Notes: generated from the sequence alone by a model not told the origin. A DNA stretch of 10,618 nucleotides from TMED26 sp042088965 (GCA_042088965.1 JBELLC010000105.1:1-10618); one strand, 5' to 3'; positions 1 through 7,896 are shown, numbered from the stretch's first letter. Made by a program: numbers and translations.

Positions 1-2
1 TG

Positions 3-29
3 ATCCTCGCTGATTTGGAAAAAAGCTAA
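3..29 (+). CDS. possible C-terminal tail of an upstream gene (partial)
   Basis: In the third forward frame the window opens with codons reading ILADLEKS and then a TAA stop at 27-29. The other two forward frames stop within the first 14 bases. In many alphaproteobacteria addA, the double-strand-break repair helicase-nuclease, lies just upstream of trxA, so this could be its end. Eight residues cannot identify a family, and the stretch may be non-coding. Confidence 0.25.
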   Translation: MLADLEKS

Positions 30-57
30 TGCCAAACAGCACCTTAATTGAGGTTGC

Positions 58-86
58 TTGACGCCCCACCTACGGCCTCATAGACT
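58..86 (+). promoter_or_regulatory. sigma70-like promoter of trxA
   Basis: TTGACG (58-63) and TAGACT (81-86) are separated by exactly 17 bases. The -35 box matches the consensus at five of six positions and, with the preceding C, gives the CTTGAC form common in alphaproteobacteria. The -10 box matches at four of six. Transcription would start near 93, leaving an untranslated leader of about 70 bases before trxA. A GANTC site (GACTC, 83-87), the target of the cell-cycle methylase CcrM in many alphaproteobacteria, overlaps the -10 box. It may be there by chance. Confidence 0.5.
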
Positions 87-164
87 CGCACTCAACATGA
101 AGCACCGTCGCCGAGGATGGATGTCTGTTGCGGGGCGTGCTGACTTAATTTCAAGGAGACGTTA

Positions 165-485
165 ATGTCTACACTACCTGTTACTGACGATAATTTCTCT
201 GATGACGTGCTGCAGTCATCAAAGCCCGTTTTGGTCGATTTTTGGGCCGAATGGTGTGGTCCATGCAAAACGATTGCGCCGGCACTGGAAGAGATTGCAG
301 GCGAAATGGCCGGGCAATTGACGGTTGCGAAACTGAACATTGATGATAATCCAAAAACCCCGCAACAGTTTGGGGTGCGCGGTATTCCGACCCTGATGCT
401 GTTTAAAGATGGCGAATTGGCAGCAACAAAGATTGGGGCTCTGCCAAAAACCCAGTTGAAGGATTGGATTGCGTCGGTCCTGTAA
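165..485 (+). CDS. trxA: thioredoxin
   Basis: Small cytoplasmic dithiol-disulfide oxidoreductase that reduces protein disulfides and is recharged by NADPH-thioredoxin reductase. The 106-residue product is the normal size for a single thioredoxin fold. The active site WCGPC is at residues 30-34, preceded by the typical VDFWAEW strand, and the conserved cis-proline is Pro75 in the GIPT motif. Asp25 corresponds to the buried acid that tunes the active-site cysteine. The start is supported by a strong ribosome binding site, AAGGAG (153-158), six bases before the ATG. The gene has its own promoter at 58-86, and its end faces folC, with a shared hairpin between them. In alphaproteobacteria trxA commonly sits between addA and folC, and this layout agrees. 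No signal peptide is visible, so it is a cytosolic thioredoxin rather than a periplasmic DsbE or TlpA type. Confidence 0.97.
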   Translation: MSTLPVTDDNFSDDVLQSSKPVLVDFWAEWCGPCKTIAPALEEIAGEMAGQLTVAKLNIDDNPKTPQQFGVRGIPTLMLFKDGELAATKIGALPKTQLKDWIASVL

Positions 486-507
486 TTTACGACATTTAAT
501 TACGAGC

Positions 508-541
508 AAAAACGCGCTGCCGGATCGGCAGTGCGTTTTTT
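508..541. terminator. bidirectional rho-independent terminator between trxA and folC
   Basis: The core stem CTGCCG (517-522) / CGGCAG (526-531) has a 3-base loop, and it is extended by one G-T pair, the CGC/GCG pairs and an A-run (508-512) opposite a T-run (536-541). T-rich tracts therefore follow the stem on both strands, so it can stop trxA transcripts rightward and folC-operon transcripts leftward. The folC stop codon (540-542) lies inside the T-run, so the two genes share the element with almost no spare sequence. Confidence 0.9.
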
Positions 542-1883
542 AATGATGTGTCGCCAGGATATAACCTGCCAAGTAAAGCGAGCCGGCAATTAAAATCCGC
601 ACCCCTTCAGGGAATTGGGTTTGCAGGTTATGAACGGCCTCTGTGACAGATGGCGATGTGTCAACGGCGAGATCCATAGCGGATAATTGGGCGGCAATCT
701 CAGTCCCTGTAAGGGCATTTTCCTGCTCTGGAATTGTCACCGTTCGGATGGCCGCAACGGGCACATCGAGGGCTGTGAAAAAAGCTTTTGGATCATGGCT
801 GTTGAGGCTGCCGTAAATCAACGCAATGGGGCGTTCTGGCTGACTTTGCTGCCAAGTCTTAATATGCGCGCCAATGACAGCTGCACCGCCTGCGTTATGG
901 CCGCCATCAAGCCATAGATCGCTGGGCGCGTTGAGGCATGCAAGTAGCGGCCCCGCCGTCAAAGCCTGAAGGCGGGCAGGCCAGCGTGCATTGGTTAGGC
1001 CCGCAGCCAAGCTTGACGGATCAAGTTTGAACCCGACCCGCTCTGCTGGGCGGTGATCTTCAAAGGCATGCAGCGCTGCCAGCGCACAGCCTGCATTAAT
1101 CGCTTGGTGGGCACCAATCAGGCTTGGGGCTGGTAATTGATATTCTTGCGGTGCGTGGTTTTTACCTCGCCAGCTAAATGTCAATCCAGTCGCGTGAAAT
1201 TCTGCTGTCCAATCGCGATCTTGCAGGTAAAGCGGTGTCCCAAGACGTTCGGCTTGATCAACAATAACCTCCATGGCGGCGGCAGGTTGCGGCGCAATCA
1301 CCGCTGGTACGCCTGAACGCAAAATTCCAGCTTTGGCATGAGCGATATCTTGCAGCTCTTGGCCCAGGAAATGTTGGTGATCAATCGAAATGGGGGTGAT
1401 CACAGAAACCGCGGGTGTGGTCACCACATTGGTTGAATCGAGGCGTCCCCCGAGGCCGGTTTCAAGGATCAACAAATCACCCGGGGTTTCCGAAAAGGCA
1501 AGCAATGCCGCTGCTGTGGTGATTTCAAAAAACGTAATGGGCGCGCCTGCATTGGCTTGCTCACAGCGCTTTAAAACTTCCTCAAGGGCGCCGTCATCAA
1601 TGGCTTGACCGGCCAACTCAATCCGTTCATTGAAACGCACAAGATGAGGGGAGATATAGGCATGCGTGCGCAGCCCACTGGCCGCCCCCAAAGCCCGCAA
1701 AAATGCCAATGTTGAGCCCTTACCATTGGTGCCAGCGATATGAATAACGGCTGGTAATTGCTGCTGTGGGTTGCCAATAAGCGCTAAAATGCGCCACATA
1801 CGATCCAGATTAAGATCAATTTTTTTGGGGTGCAGCGATAACAGTCGGGCGAGAATTTTATCTGCCTCGGGCGCTGCCGGCAT
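540..1883 (-). CDS. folC: dihydrofolate synthase / folylpolyglutamate synthase
   Basis: ATP-dependent ligase of the Mur ligase superfamily that joins glutamate to dihydropteroate and then extends the polyglutamate tail of folates in the cytoplasm. In the longer reading (453 residues from the TTG at 1901) the P-loop GTNGKGS is at residues 57-63. SPHL and RFNERI follow at 84-94, FFEITT near 124-129, and the family signature ETGLGGRLDSTN at 147-158. The C-terminal glutamate-ligase domain follows. Length is slightly above that of the E. coli enzyme. Two starts are possible: TTG at 1901, overlapping the accD stop, or ATG at 1883, seven bases past it. Neither has a clear ribosome binding site, so translation is probably coupled to accD. 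I list the ATG (447 residues). It is the last gene of the trpB-trpA-accD-folC block. Confidence 0.95.
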   Translation of the reverse strand: MPAAPEADKILARLLSLHPKKIDLNLDRMWRILALIGNPQQQLPAVIHIAGTNGKGSTLAFLRALGAASGLRTHAYISPHLVRFNERIELAGQAIDDGALEEVLKRCEQANAGAPITFFEITTAAALLAFSETPGDLLILETGLGGRLDSTNVVTTPAVSVITPISIDHQHFLGQELQDIAHAKAGILRSGVPAVIAPQPAAAMEVIVDQAERLGTPLYLQDRDWTAEFHATGLTFSWRGKNHAPQEYQLPAPSLIGAHQAINAGCALAALHAFEDHRPAERVGFKLDPSSLAAGLTNARWPARLQALTAGPLLACLNAPSDLWLDGGHNAGGAAVIGAHIKTWQQSQPERPIALIYGSLNSHDPKAFFTALDVPVAAIRTVTIPEQENALTGTEIAAQLSAMDLAVDTSPSVTEAVHNLQTQFPEGVRILIAGSLYLAGYILATHH

Positions 1884-1890
1884 GGGGGGA

Positions 1891-2799
1891 TTATGCGACA
1901 ACGCTGCTATCGGCTTCTGGGCTGGGTAAGGCCGTCAGAGACGCGGTACCCGGCTGACCGGTGAGCAGACCCAAAACCTGGATCAGTTTGTCCCGCAGCG
2001 CGGCCCGCTCAACCACGATATCCACCATCCCATGGTCCAACAGGTATTCAGCGCGCTGAAAACCGTCAGGCAAATCTTCGCGAATCACATCTTTGATCAC
2101 CCGTTGCCCGGCAAAGCCGATGATGGCCCCCGGTTCGGCCAGATGCAGGTCACCAATCATCGCAAAAGAGGCAGTGACACCGCCCGTTGTTGGGTCGGTC
2201 AGAACCACGATAAAGGGCAGGCGGGCTTCTTTTACAGCGTCCACAGCTAATACCGTGCGGGGCATTTGCATGAGGGACAAGATCCCCTCTTGCATGCGCG
2301 CACCGCCAGAGGCTGGAAAGACGATCAGCGGCGCACCCGCACTAACAGCGGCCTCACTGGCGCGAACAAGGGCATTACCAACGGCAATGCCCATGGAGCC
2401 GCCCATAAAACTAAAATCAAAAACAGCAATAATGGTTTGACGGCCACCAACGAGGCCATCTGCAACAATAATCGCATCGCTGTGCTTGGTTTTGCCCTGA
2501 GCTTCTTTCAAGCGATCTGTATAGCGTTTGCGATCTTTAAATTTTAGCGGATCAGCAATATTTTTGCTGAGCTGAAGAGGATCATATTTACCCTCATCAA
2601 ACAGCAGTTCCAAGCGTCGTTCAGCACTGATTCGCCCATGGTGATTACAATGCGGACAGACATTTAGGGTCTCTTCTAACTCGCGATGAAAAATCATCTG
2701 GCCGCAATTAACGCATTTGTGCCATAGGTTATCAGGCACATCCCGGGTCTGCACCAAGGCTTTGATTTTCGGCAGAACCGAATTTGTCAGCCAGTTCAT
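1891..2799 (-). CDS. accD: acetyl-CoA carboxylase carboxyltransferase subunit beta
   Basis: Beta subunit of the carboxyltransferase half of acetyl-CoA carboxylase. With AccA it moves the carboxyl group from biotin on AccB to acetyl-CoA, giving malonyl-CoA, the committed step of fatty acid synthesis. The 302-residue protein has the N-terminal four-cysteine zinc ribbon (Cys29, Cys32, Cys48, Cys51). The crotonase-like carboxyltransferase core includes FDFSFMGGSMG (127-137) and SGGARMQEG (164-172). Length is normal. The last 15 or so residues are low-complexity. AAGGGG (2805-2810), five bases before the ATG, supports the start. It follows trpA by 27 bases. The trpBA-accD-folC order is a common alphaproteobacterial arrangement. 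Confidence 0.97.
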   Translation of the reverse strand: MNWLTNSVLPKIKALVQTRDVPDNLWHKCVNCGQMIFHRELEETLNVCPHCNHHGRISAERRLELLFDEGKYDPLQLSKNIADPLKFKDRKRYTDRLKEAQGKTKHSDAIIVADGLVGGRQTIIAVFDFSFMGGSMGIAVGNALVRASEAAVSAGAPLIVFPASGGARMQEGILSLMQMPRTVLAVDAVKEARLPFIVVLTDPTTGGVTASFAMIGDLHLAEPGAIIGFAGQRVIKDVIREDLPDGFQRAEYLLDHGMVDIVVERAALRDKLIQVLGLLTGQPGTASLTALPSPEADSSVVA

Positions 2800-2826
2800 G
2801 TGGACCCCTTATATGCCGCCAAATCT

Positions 2827-3669
2827 TTAGCCCTCAGATTTGCGCTGTTGTGTGCCTTTGGCCAAGGCCGAAACAAATGATAACACATCATCAACAGTTG
2901 CCGCCGTGGCCTTACCGGATGTGTCTAAACTATCGCGGATTTTGTCAACCACTGCAGAGCCAACAATCGCCGCATCAGCAACCGATGTGATGGCCGCAAC
3001 ATCATCCGCTGTTTTGATACCAAAGCCAACAGCGACAGGCAAATCTGTATGGCTCTTCAGCCGCTTAACAGCTGCGGCGGCAAGGTCGCGTGGCACAGTC
3101 GCTGTGCCGGTAATGCCCGTAATCGAGACATAATAAACAAAGCCCGAGGTATTCTGTAACACTGTTGGCAGGCGCTGATCATTGGTTGTTGGCGTTGCCA
3201 GGCGGATGAACGGCAGCCCCCGATCGAGGGCAGGAATGCATAATTCGCGGTCTTCTTCTGGTGGCAGGTCGACAACGATCAGACCATCGGCCCCGGCATC
3301 TATGGCGGCACTTAAAAAAGCCTCAACACCAAAGCGATAGATCGGGTTGTAGTAGCCCATCAAGACGACAGGTGTGGTCTGGTCTTCGGCCCGAAACGTT
3401 TTCAGCGTTTCCAGCGTAGATGCCAAAGTGGCACCGCTGTTTAGCGCCCGTAAGCTGGCGGCTTGGATTGAGGGGCCATCTGCCATCGGATCCGAAAACG
3501 GCATCCCAAGTTCAATCATATCCGCGCCAGCTGCTGGCAAGCCCTTGAGAATTTCCAGACTGGTTTGCGGATCCGGATCGCCTGCGGTGACGAAAATACC
3601 AAGGCCGCCGCGATCTGCGTCTGTCAATCCTTGGAACAGTTTTTCAAGGCGGGCAGATGTATAGCTCAT
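2827..3669 (-). CDS. trpA: tryptophan synthase alpha chain
   Basis: Alpha subunit of the alpha2-beta2 tryptophan synthase. It splits indole-3-glycerol phosphate into indole and glyceraldehyde-3-phosphate and passes indole through a tunnel to TrpB. The 280-residue TIM-barrel protein has the signature ELGMPFSDPMADGP, with catalytic Glu53 and Asp64 matching E. coli Glu49 and Asp60. Later come the SITGITGT loop and the phosphate-binding VGFGI segment. The ATG overlaps the trpB stop in an ATGA arrangement (3666-3669), indicating translational coupling that would help equal subunit production. The C-terminus ends in a polar, basic tail. No truncation or missing key residue is seen. Confidence 0.97.
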   Translation of the reverse strand: MSYTSARLEKLFQGLTDADRGGLGIFVTAGDPDPQTSLEILKGLPAAGADMIELGMPFSDPMADGPSIQAASLRALNSGATLASTLETLKTFRAEDQTTPVVLMGYYNPIYRFGVEAFLSAAIDAGADGLIVVDLPPEEDRELCIPALDRGLPFIRLATPTTNDQRLPTVLQNTSGFVYYVSITGITGTATVPRDLAAAAVKRLKSHTDLPVAVGFGIKTADDVAAITSVADAAIVGSAVVDKIRDSLDTSGKATAATVDDVLSFVSALAKGTQQRKSEG

Positions 3670-4898
3670 ACTTCCAACAACCCCATATCATCGAGCATCG
3701 GCAGGACGGCTTCCAAGTCTTTGTCGCCGCGCCCGCACAGGTTCATGACAACGATATGATCCGCAGGCAGGTCGCCAATGATTTTGCCGGTATAGGCCAG
3801 CGCATGGCTTGGCTCTAAGGCGGGAATAATCCCCTCTAAACGCGAGCATAACGCAAAGGCTTCCAATGCCTCGGTATCTGTGGCGCTTTCATAACGCACC
3901 CGGCCCGAATCCCGCAGCCAAGCGTGTTCGGGGCCAATACCTGGATAATCTAAACCCGCTGAAATGGAATGCGCCTCGGTGATTTGACCATCGTCGTTTT
4001 GCAGTAAATAGGTACGGTTACCGTGCAAAACGCCGGGCCGCCCGCCCGCAAGTGAGGCCGCATGCTGGTCGGTATCGACACCGTGTCCGGCCGCTTCAAC
4101 GCCAATAATCTCAACCTCTTCATCATCTAAGAAAGGATGGAACAGCCCCATCGCATTCGAGCCACCACCAATACACGCGATGAGCGTATCAGGCAGCCTG
4201 CCGGCACCTTCAAAGGCTTCTAATTGCCAGCGTAATTCTTCGCCAATGACCGATTGAAAATCGCGCACCATGGCGGGGTAGGGGTGTGGTCCTGCAACAG
4301 TGCCAATAATGTAAAAATGTGTTTCAGCTTTTGAAACCCAAGCGCGTAAGGCTTCGTTCATGGCATCTTTAAGGGTCCCTGAGCCTGATGTCACCGGTAC
4401 AACGGTCGCCCCAAGCAAGCGCATGCGGTCCACATTTGGTTTCTGGCGGCGCACGTCTTCGGCCCCCATATACACTTCGCATTCCATGCCAAATAGTGCG
4501 CAGGCTGTGGCCGTCGCAACACCATGCTGTCCAGCCCCTGTTTCTGCGATGATTTTGGTTTTTCCCATGCGCCGGGCCAATAATGCCTGGCCCATCACGT
4601 TATTGATTTTGTGGGCACCGGTATGGTTCAGCTCATCGCGCTTAAAATATAGTTTGGCGCCGCCGAAAAAAGCGGTTAGCCGAGCGGCCAGAAAAAGTGG
4701 GCTTGGACGGCCAATATAATGTTGTTTGTAATAGTCAAACTCATCCTCGAAAGCAGGATCATCTCTGGCTTCAAGATAGGCTTTTTCCACATCTAGAACC
4801 AGCGGCATCAAGGTTTCAGCGACAAAGCGGCCACCAAAGTTGCCAAAATGACCATTCTCATCTGGGCCGTTGCTAAACGAGTTTAAATTTGTGCTCAT
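3666..4898 (-). CDS. trpB: tryptophan synthase beta chain
   Basis: PLP-dependent beta subunit that condenses indole with serine to make tryptophan. Taking the ATG at 4898 gives 410 residues, the usual length, opening MSTNLNSFSNGPDENGHFG as bacterial TrpB does. The PLP lysine is Lys97 in LNHTGAHKINN. The catalytic glutamate is Glu119 in AETGAGQHG. The cofactor phosphate loop GGGSNAMG is at 244-251. The frame stays open upstream to a GTG at 4994, but those 32 codons overlap a hairpin and do not resemble the family. The ribosome binding site is weak. trpF, which often precedes trpB in alphaproteobacteria, is absent here: the next gene upstream is clpA. Confidence 0.96.
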   Translation of the reverse strand: MSTNLNSFSNGPDENGHFGNFGGRFVAETLMPLVLDVEKAYLEARDDPAFEDEFDYYKQHYIGRPSPLFLAARLTAFFGGAKLYFKRDELNHTGAHKINNVMGQALLARRMGKTKIIAETGAGQHGVATATACALFGMECEVYMGAEDVRRQKPNVDRMRLLGATVVPVTSGSGTLKDAMNEALRAWVSKAETHFYIIGTVAGPHPYPAMVRDFQSVIGEELRWQLEAFEGAGRLPDTLIACIGGGSNAMGLFHPFLDDEEVEIIGVEAAGHGVDTDQHAASLAGGRPGVLHGNRTYLLQNDDGQITEAHSISAGLDYPGIGPEHAWLRDSGRVRYESATDTEALEAFALCSRLEGIIPALEPSHALAYTGKIIGDLPADHIVVMNLCGRGDKDLEAVLPMLDDMGLLEV

Positions 4899-5018
4899 GG
4901 GTTCTATCCAAGCAATCTCTGCGCGCCCGACCTGTCGCGGGTTACGGCCCCGCATAATGGGGATGTTAAAGCCTTGGCGCAAGCGGTCCGTCACCGCTTA
5001 GACGCCTAAGTGCTCAAT
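4899..5018 (-). promoter_or_regulatory. structured leader between clpA and trpB
   Basis: These 120 bases separate the clpA stop from trpB on the same strand. They contain a perfect 7-base inverted repeat (aagcggt 4981-4987 / accgctt 4993-4999, 5-base loop) about 20 bases after clpA. Nearer trpB there are short GC-rich segments that could pair in alternative ways. No T-run follows the hairpin in the minus direction, so it is at best a weak or Rho-assisted terminator. No clear promoter hexamers or tryptophan-rich leader peptide are seen. It may separate clpSA from the trp operon. Confidence 0.35.
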
Positions 5019-7325
5019 TTACTTTACCATTTCTGTATTTTTTGACGGCGGTTTGGTTTTTCCGCTACTTGGCTCCACGATATCAAACGCCAATTTTTTA
5101 TCATCAATCTTCACCTTGACCAGGCCGCCTTTTGTTAATTTGCCGAACAATAACTCTTCGGCCAGTGGCTTCTTGATATGCTCTTGGATGACGCGTGCCA
5201 GTGGCCGCGCACCGTATAGCTTGTCATATCCCTTATTCCCCAGCCAGGTGCGTGCCGCGGCGGTCAACTCAAAAGTCACATCCCGGTCGGCCAATTGGGC
5301 CTCTAACTGCATGATGAATTTATCCACCACCCGGGCAATAATCTCTGGGCCAAGATTCTTGAACGGGATAATGCTATCAAGGCGGTTGCGGAATTCCGGG
5401 GTAAACATCCGGTTAATGGCCTCCGCATCATCACCTTCACGCTTATTATTGGCGAATCCAACCGCTTCTTTGGCCAAATCAGTGGCCCCGGCATTGGTGG
5501 TCATGATAACAATGACGTTGCGGAAGTCGACCGATTTACCGTTATGATCGGTTAGTTTGCCATGGTCCATGATCTGCAATAACACATTGAATAGATCTGG
5601 ATGGGCCTTTTCAATTTCATCCAGCAGCAACACGCAATGGGGATGTTGATCAATGCCATCGGTGAGCAGGCCACCTTGGTCAAAACCGACATATCCTGGA
5701 GGCGCCCCAATCAATCGCGAAATGCTGTGACGCTCCATATATTCCGACATATCGAAGCGCACCAATTCAATTCCCAAAATCTTCGCCAATTGCCGCGCAA
5801 CTTCGGTTTTACCAACGCCGGTGGGGCCTGAAAACAGGTAGTTTCCAATCGGTTTTTCCGGCTCACGCAGGCCCGCGCGGGAGAGTTTAATGGCACTCGA
5901 CAACGCCTCAATGGCTTGATTTTGACCAAACACAACGGTGCGCAGGTCTCGGTCCAAATTCAGCAGCACTGTTTTGTCGTCGGTGGACACGCTTTTCGGC
6001 GGGATTCGCGCGATTTTGGCCACCACAGCTTCGACGTCTTTGACACTGATGGTTTTCTTGCGCTTGCTTTCGGGCAGCAGCATTTGAGCGGCCCCAACCT
6101 CATCGATGACATCGATGGCTTTGTCGGGCAATTTCCGGTCGCCAATGTACCGGGCGGCCAGCTCAACAGCCGTTTTGATGGCCTCATTGGTATAGCGCAC
6201 CTTGTGATGCTCTTCGTAATAAGGCTTTAGGCCTTTGAGGATTTTGATGGAATCATCAATCGACGGCTCGTTGACATCAATTTTTTGGAACCGGCGCACC
6301 AGGGCGCGGTCTTTTTCAAAATGGCTGCGGTATTCTTTGTAGGTGGTTGAGCCCATGCACCGCAGCGTGCCGCCCTGTAGCGCAGGTTTTAACAGGTTTG
6401 AGGCATCCATCGCGCCGCCAGAGGTGGCGCCAGCACCAATGACTGTATGAATTTCATCGATGAAAAGGATGATGTTTGGATCGCGTTCGATCTCTTTAAC
6501 GACCGCCTTAAGGCGCTCTTCAAAATCACCGCGATAGCGCGTGCCCGCTAGCAAAGCGCCCATATCCAGGGCGTGAATTTTGGCTTCCGACAAAACTTCT
6601 GGCACGTCGCCGTCGACAATCCGCTTTGCCAAGCCTTCGGCGATGGCTGTTTTACCCACACCCGGGTCACCGACGTAAAGCGGGTTATTTTTGGTCCGGC
6701 GGCAAAGAATTTGAATGGTCCGGTCTACCTCAAAAGCACGGCCAATCAGCGGGTCAATTTTGCCCTCGCCGGCCTTGCTGTTCAAATCAACACAATAGGC
6801 GTCGAGCGCGTCAGAGCCACTTTTATTGGCACCCTCTTCGCCTGGCGCTTCATTGCCCTCGCTCTCGGCGCTGCGTTCTTCCTCGCTGCTGTGGACTTTC
6901 GCAATCCCATGCGAAATATAATTGACGGCGTCAAAGCGCGACATGTCTTGTTCTTGCAGGTAAAAAACTGCGTGGCTTTCGCGCTCGGAAAAAAGCGCTA
7001 CCAGCACATTGGCACCCGTGACTTCTTCGCGTCCCGAGGATTGCACATGAATGACAGCGCGTTGGATGACCCGCTGAAAACCGGCAGTTGGCTTTGCCTC
7101 ATCATGTTCATCGCCGACCAAATTCGCCAATTCAAGCGTGATGTAATTGCGCAAGTCCGCGCGCAAGCGCTCAATATCGACACCGCAGGCACGCAAAACA
7201 GCAATCGCGTCTTGATCATCGGTGAGGGCCAGCAGCAGGTGTTCGAGGGTTGCATATTCATGGCGCAGCTCATTGGCCTGGTCCAGCGCACGGTGCAATG
7301 TAACTTCAAGGGTTTTGGATAACAT
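5019..7325 (-). CDS. clpA: ATP-dependent Clp protease ATP-binding subunit ClpA
   Basis: Hexameric AAA+ unfoldase that threads substrates into the ClpP peptidase; with ClpS it degrades N-degron proteins. The 768 residues show the double N-terminal Clp repeat (about 1-140), which docks ClpS, then an acidic linker (145-170). The first AAA+ module has Walker A GDPGVGKT (219-226) and Walker B with Asp290-Glu291. The second has Walker A GPTGVGKT (500-507) and Walker B VLLLDE (565-570). A VGF tripeptide (622-624) stands where E. coli ClpA has its IGL ClpP-docking loop. There is no long coiled-coil middle domain, which rules out ClpB. Length is close to E. coli ClpA. The ATG is four bases after the clpS stop, with AAAGG upstream inside clpS. 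Confidence 0.97.
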   Translation of the reverse strand: MLSKTLEVTLHRALDQANELRHEYATLEHLLLALTDDQDAIAVLRACGVDIERLRADLRNYITLELANLVGDEHDEAKPTAGFQRVIQRAVIHVQSSGREEVTGANVLVALFSERESHAVFYLQEQDMSRFDAVNYISHGIAKVHSSEEERSAESEGNEAPGEEGANKSGSDALDAYCVDLNSKAGEGKIDPLIGRAFEVDRTIQILCRRTKNNPLYVGDPGVGKTAIAEGLAKRIVDGDVPEVLSEAKIHALDMGALLAGTRYRGDFEERLKAVVKEIERDPNIILFIDEIHTVIGAGATSGGAMDASNLLKPALQGGTLRCMGSTTYKEYRSHFEKDRALVRRFQKIDVNEPSIDDSIKILKGLKPYYEEHHKVRYTNEAIKTAVELAARYIGDRKLPDKAIDVIDEVGAAQMLLPESKRKKTISVKDVEAVVAKIARIPPKSVSTDDKTVLLNLDRDLRTVVFGQNQAIEALSSAIKLSRAGLREPEKPIGNYLFSGPTGVGKTEVARQLAKILGIELVRFDMSEYMERHSISRLIGAPPGYVGFDQGGLLTDGIDQHPHCVLLLDEIEKAHPDLFNVLLQIMDHGKLTDHNGKSVDFRNVIVIMTTNAGATDLAKEAVGFANNKREGDDAEAINRMFTPEFRNRLDSIIPFKNLGPEIIARVVDKFIMQLEAQLADRDVTFELTAAARTWLGNKGYDKLYGARPLARVIQEHIKKPLAEELLFGKLTKGGLVKVKIDDKKLAFDIVEPSSGKTKPPSKNTEMVK

Positions 7326-7329
7326 TTGG

Positions 7330-7665
7330 TTACGCCTTTTCTAGTGTGCATTGCAGCGGGTGTTGATTTTGGCGGGCAAAATCCATGACCTGGGTGACCT
7401 TCGTTTCTGCAACTTCGTAGGTGAAGACACCGCAAATGCCGACCCCCTTTTGGTGCACATGCAACATGATCTGGGTGGCTTGCTCGGGACTCATGGCGAA
7501 AAAACGCTCAAGCGCATGAACCACAAATTCCATCGGCGTATAATCATCGTTCAACATCAACACCTTATACATTGACGGTTTTTTCGTCTTTGGACGGGTT
7601 TTGACGGTGACGCCGGTTTTGCCACCATCATTATCGTTATCATTATTCTGGTCATTATCAGCCAT
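7330..7665 (-). CDS. clpS: ATP-dependent Clp protease adaptor ClpS
   Basis: Adaptor that binds proteins with N-terminal Phe, Leu, Trp or Tyr and hands them to ClpA. From the ATG at 7665 it has 111 residues. The core starts near residue 32 (MYKVLMLNDDYTPMEFV). The acidic substrate-contacting motif is Asn39-Asp40-Asp41. His71 lies in the MLHVHQKG segment, followed by GICGVFTYEVAETK. The first 14 residues are almost all Asp, Asn and Gly and are probably disordered; the N-terminal extension of ClpS is known to affect ClpA activity. The frame is open up to 7893, but the extra 76 codons are unlike ClpS and overlap a GC-rich hairpin, so I reject the longer form. The ribosome binding site is weak. 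It forms an operon with clpA. Confidence 0.95.
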   Translation of the reverse strand: MADNDQNNDNDNDGGKTGVTVKTRPKTKKPSMYKVLMLNDDYTPMEFVVHALERFFAMSPEQATQIMLHVHQKGVGICGVFTYEVAETKVTQVMDFARQNQHPLQCTLEKA

Positions 7666-7896
7666 CGGCGCGCAACTATCTTCTCTGCGGTTTTTCCGAA
7701 CTCTGCTTATCAGAGCATGAGTATCATATGTGGATTTTGCGCGATCCGAAAAGACCCCAAGCGCAGGTTTTACAGATTTGTCTGGGGACGAGGGCAAAGA
7801 TAACCTCGGCGGCGCGCCGAAACGCGCCGCCACAATCACGCCATTCAATCGGTAAGGTTCTGTTATGTCACGCCTATTATAAAAGCGCGCCAAAAC
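7666..7896 (-). promoter_or_regulatory. phasin-clpS intergenic region, probable clpSA promoter zone
   Basis: 231 non-coding bases lie between the phasin stop and the clpS ATG. A perfect TATAAT on the minus strand (7876-7881) could be a -10 box, but nothing at 16-18 bases upstream resembles a good -35. No convincing heat-shock promoter was recognised. The region also holds the hairpin at 7808-7831 and a small CTCTG/CAGAG inverted repeat nearer clpS. Confidence 0.3.
7808..7831 (-). terminator. GC-rich hairpin downstream of the phasin gene
   Basis: A perfect 9-base inverted repeat, GGCGGCGCG (7808-7816) / CGCGCCGCC (7823-7831), has a 6-base loop. It sits about 65 bases past the phasin stop and 143 bases before clpS. 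It is very stable but lacks a T-run, so it could be a terminator that does not need one, an RNA-stabilising 3' hairpin, or a structured part of the clpS leader. Confidence 0.4.

Noticed and set aside
4899..4994. 32-codon N-terminal extension of TrpB, or a trp leader peptide
   Set aside because: The TrpB family begins at the Met at 4898. The upstream codons contain a single Trp, so they do not look like an attenuator peptide.
6573..7322. 249-codon plus-strand ORF opposite clpA
   Set aside because: It lies entirely within the clear ClpA coding sequence and looks like a chance open frame with no recognisable domain.
7666..7893. 76-codon N-terminal extension of ClpS
   Set aside because: The family starts near the Met at 7665; the extra stretch is compositionally unlike ClpS and spans a 9-base perfect hairpin and the likely promoter.
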